Made by a program: the position numbers and the translations under genes. Shown in pieces: positions 7,876-17,181 of a stretch of DNA of 64,000 nt. The notes beneath the pieces are model-generated. The model worked only from the letters and a program-made list of their open reading frames with translations. It was not told the origin of the DNA and did not search any database. The DNA is taken from positions 62,001-126,000 of the forward strand of contig NZ_JABLSI010000004.1 in assembly GCF_019303475.1 (NCBI RefSeq). Direction: 5' to 3'. The stretch comes from Streptomyces sp. JJ38 (GTDB lineage: Bacteria > Actinomycetota > Actinomycetes > Streptomycetales > Streptomycetaceae). The stretch's first letter is position 1; each line of letters begins with the position of its first letter.

Positions 7876-8225
7876 CCACGCCTCCGGTGCCTCTCCTGCC
7901 CTCCACGATGGCAGGTTCCCGGGCCCGCCGCGCGCCGTCGTCCCGGAGCGGGTTCCTCCTCCGCGCGGCGCGGTGCCCCGGCCCGGTGGATGTCCCGGCT
8001 CCCCGGACACGGTGATGCGGATGACGACGCCGGGTGAGCACCTGCCCGACCAGGATCTCGCCGGGTTACGCACGGACGACGTCAGGCGGCACACCGCCGA
8101 GGCGCTGGACCGCTTCCGGGCCGGACGCGGGGCGGGACGACGCCGGGCTGACGGCCCACCACACAACAAGTCCATAATACGAGATGATTATTCTCGTATC
8201 TCGGACTCTTGGCTACGGTGCGGAC
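7876..8225. other. Divergent intergenic region with possible gene remnant
   Basis: This stretch separates the PLP-fold gene from the methyltransferase gene. The part next to 7875 holds the PLP-fold gene's ribosome binding site. From about 8019 to 8140 on the plus strand one frame has strongly GC-rich third positions and reads like protein (EHLPDQDLAG, then DDVRRHTAEALDRFRAG), but it has no ribosome binding site and runs on into non-coding bases, so it may be a decayed gene. The last 50 bases contain the palindrome and probable promoter of the methyltransferase gene. Confidence 0.5.
8177..8199. promoter_or_regulatory. AT-rich palindromic operator before the methyltransferase gene
   Basis: Perfect 8-base arms ATACGAGA (8177-8184) and TCTCGTAT (8192-8199) flank a 7-base AT-rich centre. 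Such a low-GC island in this genome is typical of a TetR-, GntR- or MarR-type repressor site. A -10-like TACGGT at 8214-8219 lies six bases before the ATG at 8226, so the palindrome covers the probable -35 region of a leaderless transcript. Confidence 0.65.
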
Positions 8226-9035
8226 ATGACCCAGGAGACCGCCGTGTACACCCACGGCCACCACGAGTCCGTGCTGCGCTCGCACCGTTGGCGCACCGCC
8301 GAGAACTCCGCCGGCTACCTGCTGCCGGAGCTGCGTCCGGAGGCGGCGGTGCTCGACGTGGGTTGCGGCCCCGGCACCATCACCGCCGGGTTGGCCGCAC
8401 GGGTCGCCCCGGGGCCGGTCACGGGGCTCGACGCCGCCGGGGACGTGTTGGCCACCGCCCGGGAGGCCGCCGCCGAACGGGGCGTGACCAACGTCGCGTT
8501 CGTCACCGGCGACGTCGCTGCCCTGGACTTCCCGGACGACTCCTTCGACGTCGTCCACGCCCACCAGGTGCTCCAGCACGTGGGCGACCCCGTCGGCGCC
8601 CTGCGGGAGATGCGCCGCGTCTGCCGCCCCGGGGGCGTGGTGGCCGCCCGGGACGCCGACTACGCCGCGATGACCTGGTATCCGGCCTCGCCCGAGCTGA
8701 GCGCCTGGCAGGAGCTCTACGGGCGGGTGGCCCGGGCGAACGGCGGTGAGCCGGACGCCGGACGGCGGCTGCTGTCCTGGGCCCGGGCCGCCGGGTTCAC
8801 CGACGTCACGGCCTCGGCGGACGTGTGGTGCTTCGCCACCGCGGAGGAACGGGCCTGGTGGAGCTCCCTGTGGGCCGACCGGACCGAGTCCTCGGCCTAC
8901 GCCCGGCACGCCGTCGAGGGCGGTCACGCCACCCCCGGGCAGCTGGCCGGGATCGTCGACGCGTGGCGGGCCTGGGGCGCGTGCCCGGACGGCTGGTTCA
9001 CCGTGCTGCACGGCGAGGTGCTCTGCCGCGCCTGA
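8226..9035 (+). CDS. SAM-dependent methyltransferase (UbiE/class I type)
   Basis: A 269-residue protein. Motif I is VLDVGCGPGTIT (about residues 39-50), followed by GLDAAGDVL for the ribose-binding acidic loop, GDVAALDFPDDSFDVVH and the post-motif REMRRVCRPGGVV. This is the usual core for small-molecule methyltransferases; the substrate is unknown. ATG 8226 was chosen: 14 upstream codons in the same frame overlap the palindrome and promoter. There is no ribosome binding site, in keeping with a leaderless message starting at the ATG. It is a single-gene unit, apparently under a dedicated repressor. Confidence 0.92.
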   Translation: MTQETAVYTHGHHESVLRSHRWRTAENSAGYLLPELRPEAAVLDVGCGPGTITAGLAARVAPGPVTGLDAAGDVLATAREAAAERGVTNVAFVTGDVAALDFPDDSFDVVHAHQVLQHVGDPVGALREMRRVCRPGGVVAARDADYAAMTWYPASPELSAWQELYGRVARANGGEPDAGRRLLSWARAAGFTDVTASADVWCFATAEERAWWSSLWADRTESSAYARHAVEGGHATPGQLAGIVDAWRAWGACPDGWFTVLHGEVLCRA

Positions 9036-9177
9036 CCGGCCCGCACAGCGGCCCTCCACGGCGCCCGCGAGCCGCCGACCACTGCGGTTGCCGGGCCTCT
9101 CCCACGGGCGGAGGATGACTGGTGTCGTACGGACGCCCCGTGCGGCGCCAGCACCAGCTCGACGTGGAGGTACCTAC

Positions 9178-9597
9178 ATGACCACGGCGAAGGACATCAT
9201 GCACCCCGGTGCCCAGTGGATTCCCGCCCACGAGACGCTCGACCGGGCCGCTCAGCTCATGCGTGAGCTGAACGTGGGCGCCCTGCCCGTGAGCGATGCC
9301 GACGAACGCATGTGCGGCATCATCACCGACCGCGACATCGTCGTGGAGTGCGTCGCGGCCGGACACGACCCGGGGAAGGTGACGTGCGAGCAGCTGTGCC
9401 ACGGTACGCCCCGGTGGGTTGAGTCCTCCGCGGACATCTCCGAGGTCCTGAACGAGATGGAAGGCCACCAGATCCGGCGGCTGCCCGTGATCGAGAACAA
9501 GCGGCTGGTCGGCATGATCTCCGAGGCCGACATCGCCCGCCATCTGGACGAGGGTCAGATCGCCGAGTTCGTCGAACGCATCTACGCCGGAAGCTGA
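9178..9597 (+). CDS. Two-CBS-domain protein
   Basis: A 139-residue protein made of two CBS repeats (about residues 1-62 and 70-132), each ending in the strand-helix pattern MCGIITDRDIV and LVGMISEADIA. CBS pairs bind adenine nucleotides and act as energy or redox sensors; stand-alone pairs in Streptomyces are often stress-induced. GGAGG precedes ATG 9178. A hairpin follows nine bases after the stop. Confidence 0.93.
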   Translation: MTTAKDIMHPGAQWIPAHETLDRAAQLMRELNVGALPVSDADERMCGIITDRDIVVECVAAGHDPGKVTCEQLCHGTPRWVESSADISEVLNEMEGHQIRRLPVIENKRLVGMISEADIARHLDEGQIAEFVERIYAGS

Positions 9598-9605
9598 CAC
9601 CCTTT

Positions 9606-9673
9606 CCCCGCCCCGCGCGTGGGGCGGGGAGGCGGCGCTCCCGCCCACCGCAGCGGACGTAGCGGTGGGCGGG
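9606..9673. terminator. Tandem hairpins between convergent genes
   Basis: Two perfect inverted repeats lie between the CBS gene and the convergent peptidase gene: arms 9606-9614/9621-9629 (nine bases) and 9640-9651/9662-9673 (12 bases). Together they probably terminate transcription from both sides. Confidence 0.75.
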
Positions 9674-9703
9674 GCCGCGCTTCCGCGGTGGTCCGGCCCC
9701 GTC

Positions 9704-11725
9704 TCACGCGGGCTCCGGTGTCGTCACCGGGGCGCCGAAGACCTCCAGGTACAGGTCGAGTTCGGCCTCCACGGCCCGCGCGATGGTGTCCGCCCGCCGG
9801 AAACCGTGGGCCTCGCCCTCGAACGTGAGGTAGGTGTGCGGCACCGGCGTGCCGCCGACGGCGGCCAGCGCGTCGAGGAAGCGTTCGCACTGCGCGGGCG
9901 GGCAGATGACGTCGTCGAGCCCTTGCAGGAGCAGGAACGGGGCCGTCATCAGGTGGGCGTTGCGTGCCGGAGAACGCTCGCGGTAGCGCTCGGCGTCCCG
10001 CTCCGGGTCACCGATGAGCCCTTCCAGGTAGCGGGACTCGAAGTCGTGCGTGTCATCGCCGGACCAGCCCTCGGGCTCGAGGATGGGGAAGCTGATGGTG
10101 CCGCACGCGTACACCCCGGCGGCCGCCGGTGAGGTGAGCGAGACCGCCGTCGTCCAGCCCCCGGCGCTGCCGCCCCGGATGGCGAGCCGGGCGCGGTCCG
10201 CGCTGCCCTCCTCGGCCAGGCCGAGCGCGACCGTCGCGCAGTCCGCCACGTCCACGACGCCCCAGCCGCCGCGCAGCCGCTCCCGGTAGGCCCGCCCGTA
10301 ACCGGTCGAGCCGCCGTAGTTGACCTCCGCGACGCCGATGCCGCGCGAGGTGAAGTAGGCGATCTCCAGGTCGAGGACAAGCGGTACCCGGCTCGTCGGA
10401 CCGCCGTGGACCCAGATCACGTACGGCGGCGCCTCCCCTTCGGGGCCGCGCGCCCGCGGGTTGGCCGGCGGGTAGACGTGGGCGTGCACCTCGCGGCCGT
10501 CGGGACCGGTGAACGTCCGCTCGACGGGGTGCGGGTAGTAGGCCGGGTCCACCGCGTGGGTGTGCCGCTCGGCGAGGACGCGGCTGTGCCCGGTTGCGGT
10601 GTCCAGTTCCACGATCTCGTACCCGCTGCGCGCGCCGGCGCCGACACCGACGACCCGGGTGCCGTCCAGGGCGAGCGTCGGGGCCCACTCCGTCCAGGGC
10701 CCGACGGCGTCCACCAGTTCACCGGTGTGCGGGTCCAGCACCCCCAGCCGCTTGGCTCCGCGCCCGTGCAACACGGCCACGGTGCCGTCCGCGAGCGGGG
10801 CGAACCAGCGCAGCCCCAGCTTCCACAGGCCGTCGCCGAACTCCTCCGCGCGCGGGCAGAGCCCGACCGCTTCCCCACCCTCCGGGTCGACGCGGTAGAG
10901 GTTCCACCAGCCGGAGGCGTCGCTCACCGCGAGCAGCGTGCCGTCGGCCGCCCAGTCGGCCTGGACGACGGACTCGGCCGGGCCGCCCAGCACCGTGCGC
11001 GCCGCGGTGAGGCACCCGTCCGCGGCCACCTCGGCGAGCCGCAGTTCGGTGCCGTCCCAGGGCATGTTCGGGTGGTCCCAGGCGAGCCAGACGGCCTGCC
11101 GCCCGTCCGGGGACAGCTTCGGCCCGGTGACGAAGTCGTTCCGGGCGGGGGCCAGTTCGCGGACACGGGAGCGGTCGTCCGCGGCGGAGCCGTCCAGTGG
11201 GACGGCCACCGGCACACGGCGCACGTCGGTGGGCCGCTCCCCGGTGAACTCCTCCAGGACGCACCACACCTCGCCACGGTCGAGGTGGACCTCGGGGTCG
11301 GCCCAGCGCAGCCCTTCGCCCCGGGAGCCCAGCGGGGTGAGCGGGCGCGGCTCGGCGCCGGGGACGTCGGGCTCGTGGGCGTACAGGCGCTGGTCGCCCT
11401 GGTGACAGAAGACGAGCAGGGGCCCGCCGGTGGCCCGGGCGGCGGCGCCCCAGGGCAGGCCGCCGTACTCATGGACGCGGTTGCGCACGTCCCACGGCGG
11501 CGGCAGCACGGACCGCGGCGTGCCCGGGTCGTCGCCTCCCGCGGCGTCCGGGGCGGGCAGCCGCAGCAGGGCCCGCCGGCCGCCCTCCTCGGGCCGCGGG
11601 GCCGTCCACCACAGCTCGCCACCGACGGCGCCCAGGAACTCGGGACGTCCGTCGTGGGCGGCGACCGTCCGGGCGTCGAGCGGGGAGGGCCACGTCCCGT
11701 AGGGGGCCGTCAGCACAGCGGTCAC
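9704..11725 (-). CDS. S9-family peptidase (prolyl oligopeptidase / acylaminoacyl-peptidase type)
   Basis: A 673-residue cytosolic peptidase. The N-terminal 400 residues form a beta-propeller (repeats such as LSPDGRQAVWLAWDH), and the C-terminal 260 residues an alpha/beta hydrolase. The catalytic serine is in RGGSAGGW, the aspartate probably in LQGLDDVICPP, and the histidine in EGEAHGF; VIWVHGGPT gives the oxyanion region. The start is GTG 11725 with GGAGGAAA upstream. It lies 26 bases after the M20 peptidase gene, so the three peptidase genes form one operon, ending in the paired hairpins near 9640. Confidence 0.93.
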   Translation of the reverse strand: MTAVLTAPYGTWPSPLDARTVAAHDGRPEFLGAVGGELWWTAPRPEEGGRRALLRLPAPDAAGGDDPGTPRSVLPPPWDVRNRVHEYGGLPWGAAARATGGPLLVFCHQGDQRLYAHEPDVPGAEPRPLTPLGSRGEGLRWADPEVHLDRGEVWCVLEEFTGERPTDVRRVPVAVPLDGSAADDRSRVRELAPARNDFVTGPKLSPDGRQAVWLAWDHPNMPWDGTELRLAEVAADGCLTAARTVLGGPAESVVQADWAADGTLLAVSDASGWWNLYRVDPEGGEAVGLCPRAEEFGDGLWKLGLRWFAPLADGTVAVLHGRGAKRLGVLDPHTGELVDAVGPWTEWAPTLALDGTRVVGVGAGARSGYEIVELDTATGHSRVLAERHTHAVDPAYYPHPVERTFTGPDGREVHAHVYPPANPRARGPEGEAPPYVIWVHGGPTSRVPLVLDLEIAYFTSRGIGVAEVNYGGSTGYGRAYRERLRGGWGVVDVADCATVALGLAEEGSADRARLAIRGGSAGGWTTAVSLTSPAAAGVYACGTISFPILEPEGWSGDDTHDFESRYLEGLIGDPERDAERYRERSPARNAHLMTAPFLLLQGLDDVICPPAQCERFLDALAAVGGTPVPHTYLTFEGEAHGFRRADTIARAVEAELDLYLEVFGAPVTTPEPA

Positions 11726-11751
11726 GGGGGTTTCCTCCTGAGGGTCGGGCG

Positions 11752-13098
11752 CTACAGGGCCAGCAGGGCACGGTCCAGGACGCGCACGCCGAAGTGCAGG
11801 GCGTCGACGGGGACGCGTTCGTCCACGCCGTGGAAGAGCGCGCCGTAGTCGAAGCCCACCGGCAGCCTCAGCGGCGAGTAGCCGTATCCGGCGATGCCGA
11901 GGCGGGCGAACTGCTTGGCGTCGGTGCCCCCGGTCAGACACCACGGGACGGCGTGCGCGCCCGGGTCATGGTGTTCGAGCGCCTCGCACAACACCTCGAA
12001 CGTGCGCCCCTCCACCGGGGCCTGGAGCGGGATCTCGCGGTGCCGGAACTCCCAGTCCACGCCGTCCCCGGTGAGCTCGTCCAGCGTGCGGACGAACTCC
12101 TCCTCGGCACCGGGCAGCATCCGCCCGTCCACGTGGGCGCTCGCGCTGCCGGGGATGACGTTCACCTTGTATCCGGCGTCCAGCATCGTCGGGTTGGTGC
12201 TGTTGCGCAGGACGGGGCGCACGAGGTCGCCCGCGGTGGCCAGGGCGTCCAGCAGCGCGTCCACGTCGGCGTCGGGCGCGTCCAGGTCGCCCGGGTCCAC
12301 GCCGCGCAGGGCCGCCAGGCGGGAGAGCGCGGCGCGTGTGGTGGGCGTGAGCCGCACCGGCCAGCGGTGCTCCCCGATCCGGGTGATGGCGGCGGCGAGC
12401 CGCGTGACCGCGTTGTCCGGGTGGATCTTCGAGCCGTGCCCGGCCGTGCCGCGTGCGGTCAGCCGCGTCCAGGCCGTGCCGCGTTCCCCGGCGCCGACGG
12501 GGTACAGCCGCAGCCCGTCGTCGGCGTGGAAGGTGAACGCGCCCGACTCGCTGATGCCCTCGGTGCAGCCCTCGAACAGCTCCGCGTGCTGCTCGGCGAG
12601 GAAGCCCGCGCCGTACTCGGCGGTGTCCTCCTCGTCGGCGGTGAAGGCGAGCACGATGTCCCGCCGGGGGCGCACCCCGGCCCGCGCCCAGGCCCGCGCG
12701 ACCGTGAGCACCATGGCGTCCATGTTCTTCATGTCGATGGCGCCCCGGCCCCACACGCAGCCGTCCCGCAGCTCGCCGGAGAACGGGTGCACCGACCACT
12801 CGGCCGGGTCGGCGGGCACGACGTCGAGGTGACCGTGCACCAGCAGGGCGTCGGCCGAGGGGTCGCTACCCGCGATGCGGGCGACGACGTTGGTGCGGCC
12901 CGGCGCCTTCTCCAGCAGCTTGGCCTCGATGCCGGCGTCGGCCAGCCTCCCGGCGACGTACTCGGCCGCCGGGCGCTCGTGGCCCTCGCCGTCGCCCCGG
13001 TTCGTGGTGTCCATGCGGATCAGCTCGGCGGTGTCGGTCACCACCTCCTCCAGCGCCCGGGCGTCGATGGGCCGGCCGCCGGTCGTCTGCTCAGCCAT
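11752..13098 (-). CDS. M20 family metallopeptidase (ArgE/DapE/CPG2-like)
   Basis: A 448-residue zinc peptidase. Metal ligands are visible in LLVHGHLDVVP (His and Asp), the bridging Asp in GRGAIDMKN, Glu-Glu in AFTADEED (catalytic base and ligand), and a C-terminal His in ALFHGVDE. The lid domain begins near TARGTAGHGSK. Likely a dipeptidase or amidase acting on peptides or N-acyl amino acids. ATG 13098 has GGAGGAG upstream and overlaps the end of the DppA-type gene by eight bases. The middle gene of the peptidase operon. Confidence 0.93.
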   Translation of the reverse strand: MAEQTTGGRPIDARALEEVVTDTAELIRMDTTNRGDGEGHERPAAEYVAGRLADAGIEAKLLEKAPGRTNVVARIAGSDPSADALLVHGHLDVVPADPAEWSVHPFSGELRDGCVWGRGAIDMKNMDAMVLTVARAWARAGVRPRRDIVLAFTADEEDTAEYGAGFLAEQHAELFEGCTEGISESGAFTFHADDGLRLYPVGAGERGTAWTRLTARGTAGHGSKIHPDNAVTRLAAAITRIGEHRWPVRLTPTTRAALSRLAALRGVDPGDLDAPDADVDALLDALATAGDLVRPVLRNSTNPTMLDAGYKVNVIPGSASAHVDGRMLPGAEEEFVRTLDELTGDGVDWEFRHREIPLQAPVEGRTFEVLCEALEHHDPGAHAVPWCLTGGTDAKQFARLGIAGYGYSPLRLPVGFDYGALFHGVDERVPVDALHFGVRVLDRALLAL

Positions 13099-13921
13099 AC
13101 TGCTCCTCCACCGCCGCCGAGACGACCGTGGTGACGGCCTTGAAGCAGCGGACACCGTCGTACATGGTCGGGGAGGTGTACGCGACGCGCCGCTCCCCCG
13201 TCTGCCGGACGCCGGGCACCACCGTGGCCGCACCGGCCAGATGCTCGGCGTCGAACTCCAGGATCACCTCGTGCTCGGTGACGACCGGTGGCTGCCGCAC
13301 GGCGAGCGCGGCCGCCTCCCGGGCCGCCGCGCGGATGGCGGCGGCGCTGCGCGCGGGCGGCAGGCACACGGCGGCGTAGCGCGACACGTACTCCTTGACG
13401 GCGGCGGTGCACGCCCGGGGGGCGTACACCTTGGCGTCCTCGCAGGCCTTGTCGTCCCCGGTGACGAGGACGACCGGCACCCCGAACTCCGCGCACACCA
13501 GCGCGTTCAGCAGGCCCTCGCTCGCCCGGGTGCCGTCGACCCACACGCCGGTGACGGAGTTGGCGAGGTAGGTGTGCGCGAGGACGCCCTCGGCCCCGGC
13601 CGCCGCGTGGTAGCCGACGAACGCCACGCCGTCGACGTCGCCGCGCTGCACGCCCTCGACCATCGACAGCTCCTTGTGTCTCCCGGTGAGCATCCGGGCG
13701 CGCTCGTCGAGCTGATCCAGCAGCAGGTTCCGCATCGTCCAGTGCGCCTCGTTGACGAGGACGTCGTCGGCGCCGCCGTCGAAGAAGCCGGCCACCGCGG
13801 CGTTGACGTCACCGGTGAACATCGGCCGGTGCCGCTCCCACTGGGCGTGGCCGGGCAGCACGTCGTCCGGCCAGGTGACGCCGGTCGCGCCCTCCATGTC
13901 GGCGCTGACGAGGATCTTCAT
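13091..13921 (-). CDS. M55 D-aminopeptidase (DppA-like)
   Basis: A 276-residue protein beginning MKILVSADMEGATG, where Asp8 and Glu10 are the family's zinc ligands. Further conserved blocks are LVNEAHWTMRN, GVAFVGYHAAAG with its histidine, and VVLVTGDDKAC. DppA of Bacillus cleaves N-terminal D-amino acids and assembles as a decamer. There is no ribosome binding site; a TAACGT hexamer ends eight bases before the ATG, pointing to a leaderless transcript. First gene of an operon with an M20 and an S9 peptidase, suggesting use of peptides containing D-residues, for example from peptidoglycan. Confidence 0.92.
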   Translation of the reverse strand: MKILVSADMEGATGVTWPDDVLPGHAQWERHRPMFTGDVNAAVAGFFDGGADDVLVNEAHWTMRNLLLDQLDERARMLTGRHKELSMVEGVQRGDVDGVAFVGYHAAAGAEGVLAHTYLANSVTGVWVDGTRASEGLLNALVCAEFGVPVVLVTGDDKACEDAKVYAPRACTAAVKEYVSRYAAVCLPPARSAAAIRAAAREAAALAVRQPPVVTEHEVILEFDAEHLAGAATVVPGVRQTGERRVAYTSPTMYDGVRCFKAVTTVVSAAVEEQYG

Positions 13922-14017
13922 GGCGGGCCACGTTACGCGCCCGGCCCTCGGCGGGGAAAGACCGGCGCCGACGGGCCCGGCGCGCCGCGCCCGGCCGACT
14001 CCCCGAGGGTGCCGGAC

Positions 14018-14752
14018 TCAGCCCTCCCGGCCGAGGACGAGGTAGTGGGCGGGCAGTTCGACCGGCGAGCCGTCGGCCCCGGTCTCGGTGGTGGTGAGCG
14101 GAACCAGGCCGCTGTCGAGCAGCCCCAGCCCGGCCGCCGCGAACAGCCCGGGCACCTCCTCGTCGGCCATGGCCATGGGGGCGATGCCGTGCTCGAACAC
14201 CGCGGCCAGGCTCGCCGGCGGGCCGCCCGGCCGCTTCATGAGCCTGAGCAGCGTGTCCTTGGCCGCCGCCGAGGGCTCGACGACGAAGGCCCGGCCACGG
14301 TCGCCGACGAGCCGGGCGACGGCCGCGGCCATGCGACCGCGGTCCTCGGGAGGGCACTGGTGGATCACGCCGCGTATGTAGACGTGGCTGTCGCCCAGTT
14401 CGGCGTGGAGGCGGTCGGCGGCCTTCGCGTCGGTGAGATCCTCGGCCCGGAAGTCCACCGCGGCACCACCGGGCAGCCGACGGGCGAGGGTGACGGCCGC
14501 CGGGGATATGTCGATGCCCAGCACGGGCGTGTAGAACCGGGCGAGGACCACGCTGTGCCGGCCGTTTCCGCAGCCCAGGTCCAGCACCGGCAGCTCGCCG
14601 GTGAAGTGCGGTGCGAACAGCGGGCGGTGACGCTCGACGGCCGCCTCGGGCACGGCGTCCCAGAAGACACCTCCCGGTACCGGTGGAGCCTCCCGCCAGA
14701 ATCCCTCCCAGGCCCTGCCCGGCTCGGCGTTCACGTGCTCGGATGCCGTCAT
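14018..14752 (-). CDS. Class I SAM-dependent methyltransferase
   Basis: A 244-residue protein with motif [18 protein letters not shown], acidic loop [10 protein letters not shown] and DFRAEDLTD. Between residues 120 and 150 it has [14 protein letters not shown] in the place of the usual catalytic segment. GGGAG precedes ATG 14752; an in-frame ATG at 14803 would overlap the upstream gene. It starts 20 bases after the SpoIIE phosphatase gene and is probably co-transcribed with it. The substrate is unknown. It shares no obvious link with the DppA gene downstream. Confidence 0.85.
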   Translation of the reverse strand: MTASEHVNAEPGRAWEGFWREAPPVPGGVFWDAVPEAAVERHRPLFAPHFTGELPVLDLGCGNGRHSVVLARFYTPVLGIDISPAAVTLARRLPGGAAVDFRAEDLTDAKAADRLHAELGDSHVYIRGVIHQCPPEDRGRMAAAVARLVGDRGRAFVVEPSAAAKDTLLRLMKRPGGPPASLAAVFEHGIAPMAMADEEVPGLFAAAGLGLLDSGLVPLTTTETGADGSPVELPAHYLVLGREG

Positions 14753-14772
14753 CTCGCTCCCAGGTTCCGTCG

Positions 14773-17181
14773 TCAGGGGCGCTCCAGCGCCGTCTCGCAC
14801 CACACCGTCTTACCCCGGGCGGTGGGGCTCGTACCCCACCGCCCGGCGAGTTGGCCGACGACGTGCAGGCCGCGTCCGGCGTCGGCCTCCGGCTCCGGGC
14901 CCAGCAGCCGCGGCGGGGCCGGGTCCTCGTCAAAGACCTCGCACAGCAGCGCGTCCGTGCGCACCAGCCGCAGCTCGACGCGCGCGGTGCGGGCGTGCCG
15001 CACCGCGTTGGTGACCAGCTCGCTCACCAGCAGCTCCGCGGTGTCCGTGACGCCCGGAGCGCCCCAGCGCGCGAGCTGCTCGCGGACGAGGGCGCGGGCC
15101 CGCCCGGGCGCGCGGTGGTCCGCGGCGAGGTCGTGGACGGCCACGTCCCGGCCGCCGACCCCGTTGAGCCGGGTCATGAGCAGCGCGACGTCGTCGCGCC
15201 GCCCGCCGCGCTCGGTGGCCGTCGCGGTGGCGAGGGTGCGGATGATCGTGTCGCAGGCGTCGTCCATGGACGCCGCCGGATGGGCGGCGGACTCGCACAG
15301 CGCGGCCAGCCCGGCGCCGATGTCCTGGCCGCGCACCTCGACCAGTCCGTCGGTGCACATGACCAGCCGGTCGCCGGACTCGACGGCGAACTCGGCGGTC
15401 TCGAAGGCGACACCGCCGACCCCGATGGGCGCGCCCGTGGGAAGGTCGAGCAGTTCGCTGCGGCCGTCGGCGGCGCGCACCAGGACGGGCGGGATGTGCC
15501 CGGCGTTGGCGATGCGCAGCCGGGAGCCGATCGGGTCGTACACGGCGTACTGGCAGGTCGCCAGGTGGGTGTCGCCGAGCCGCTGGGCGAGGTCGTCGAG
15601 GTTGCGCAGGAGCTGGGCGGGCTCCAGGTCCAGCCCGGCCATCGTCTGCACGGCGGTGCGCAACTGGCCCATCATGGCGGCGGAGTTCAGCCCGTGACCC
15701 ATGACGTCGCCGACGACGAGGGCGGTGCGCGAGCCGGGCAGCCGGATGGTGTCGAACCAGTCACCGCCGACGCGGCCGAGCCGGGTGCCGGGCAGATAGC
15801 GGGTGGCGGTGTCGCAGCCGGGCATGCGCGGGGCGATGCGCGGCAGCATGCTGTCCTGCAGGGTGTCGGCGACGTTCTCCTGGTGGGTGTACATGCGGGC
15901 GTTGTCGAGCACGAGCCCCGCGCGGGCGGCGAGCTCGGCGCCGGTGACCCGGTCCATGTCGTTGAACTCGGCGCGTCCGCGGTGGCGCAGGAGGATCATG
16001 AAGCCGAGGACGACGCGGCGGGCCATGAGCGGCACGACCAGCATCGAGCGGTCCGTGATGAGCGGGCGGATGTCCCGCTTCTCGAACTGCGAGGCGATCG
16101 CGTGGCCCATCGCCTCGTCGATGTGGGGGACGAGGACGGGCTCGCCGGTCGTCATGCAGCGGAAGAACGGGGTCTCGGCCGGGAACGTCATCGTCTCCCC
16201 GACGGGGACGACGTCGTCCCAGCGCCCGGGGGCGTCGGTGTGCTCCAGGGCCACGCGGTGCCACACGGTGCTGGTGTCGGGGACGCCGTCGGGGAAGCCC
16301 TCCCCCGCCACGACCTGTTCCCGCAGATAGGTGCCGGCGACATCGGTGAAGCGCGGGACGACGGCGGCGCTGACCTCCTCGATGGTGCGGGCCAGGTCGA
16401 GGGAGCTGCCGATGCGGCCGCTGACCTCGTTGAGGAACTCCAGCCGCTCGCGGACCGCGGCGTGTTCGAGGTCGGGGGCCGCCGTGTCCTCCCCCGGCGT
16501 GGCGGCGCCGTCCGGCGCCACGGCCGCGTGGGCGCCGTCGGCCGCGCCCCTCGCCCGTACATGGCGCCCGGACCGGCGCGGCACGCCCCAGTCGGGGGTG
16601 ACCGGCACCCGCTCCTGCCGGTTGAGTTCCAGTACCGGATAGCCCAGCTCCAGCACCTGCGAGACGACGCGGGCACTCTCCTGCGGGCTCATGCTCGGCA
16701 GGATCTCGGGCAGCCCGGCGGCGAGCCGCGCGGAGCCGGAGAGCTCGGTGTGCCGTGCGGTCCCGGGCACGACGTGCCGTGCGTCCTCCTCGGTCGCGCC
16801 CAGGGCGTCGGTCCCGGTGGCGAGGACGAGCAGCCGGCCGGAGCCCGGGCCGACCAGGGGGTAGGCCCACCACAGCACGTCGCACCCCGGGCCTCCCGGA
16901 CCGGCGCCGCGCGAGGCCCGGCCGGTGGTCGCGTGGCCCGCGGTGTCGCCCCGGAGCCCCGCCTCCCAGCCACGGTCGCCGAACGCGCCGAAGACGGGCA
17001 TGAGTTCGATGGCGGGCCTGCCGACCGCCTCCGCGCGGGCGGGGCCGAAGAGCCGCCGGGCGCCGGTGCTCCAGTGCGAGATCACGCCCCGGTCGTCCAC
17101 GACCACGACCGCCAGGGGGACACACCCCGGCACCTCCGGTTCACCCACGGGGGCCGGGGTGCGTGCTCGCTCGTGCTCCAT
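14773..17181 (-). CDS. PAS-GAF-SpoIIE-HATPase multidomain phosphatase/anti-sigma regulator
   Basis: An 802-residue soluble regulator. Domains in order: PAS-like (about residues 20-120, VDDRGVISHWSTGARRLFG), a linker, GAF (about 250-420), PP2C/SpoIIE phosphatase (about 440-655, with VGGDWFDTIRL, VGDVMGHG, NAGHIPPVL, MCTDGLVE and RRDDVALLM), and a C-terminal HATPase_c kinase-like domain (ELVTNAVRHA and AGRGLHVVGQL). The phosphatase would dephosphorylate an anti-sigma antagonist and the HATPase domain could act as an anti-sigma kinase, a common Streptomyces stress-signalling combination. GGAG lies 11 bases before ATG 17181. No antagonist gene is adjacent, so the partners are unknown. Confidence 0.93.
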   Translation of the reverse strand: MEHERARTPAPVGEPEVPGCVPLAVVVVDDRGVISHWSTGARRLFGPARAEAVGRPAIELMPVFGAFGDRGWEAGLRGDTAGHATTGRASRGAGPGGPGCDVLWWAYPLVGPGSGRLLVLATGTDALGATEEDARHVVPGTARHTELSGSARLAAGLPEILPSMSPQESARVVSQVLELGYPVLELNRQERVPVTPDWGVPRRSGRHVRARGAADGAHAAVAPDGAATPGEDTAAPDLEHAAVRERLEFLNEVSGRIGSSLDLARTIEEVSAAVVPRFTDVAGTYLREQVVAGEGFPDGVPDTSTVWHRVALEHTDAPGRWDDVVPVGETMTFPAETPFFRCMTTGEPVLVPHIDEAMGHAIASQFEKRDIRPLITDRSMLVVPLMARRVVLGFMILLRHRGRAEFNDMDRVTGAELAARAGLVLDNARMYTHQENVADTLQDSMLPRIAPRMPGCDTATRYLPGTRLGRVGGDWFDTIRLPGSRTALVVGDVMGHGLNSAAMMGQLRTAVQTMAGLDLEPAQLLRNLDDLAQRLGDTHLATCQYAVYDPIGSRLRIANAGHIPPVLVRAADGRSELLDLPTGAPIGVGGVAFETAEFAVESGDRLVMCTDGLVEVRGQDIGAGLAALCESAAHPAASMDDACDTIIRTLATATATERGGRRDDVALLMTRLNGVGGRDVAVHDLAADHRAPGRARALVREQLARWGAPGVTDTAELLVSELVTNAVRHARTARVELRLVRTDALLCEVFDEDPAPPRLLGPEPEADAGRGLHVVGQLAGRWGTSPTARGKTVWCETALERP

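Noticed and set aside
14752..14803. Upstream ATG 14803 as the methyltransferase start
   Set aside because: It would overlap the end of the phosphatase gene by 31 bases without a ribosome binding site, whereas ATG 14752 has GGGAG at good distance.
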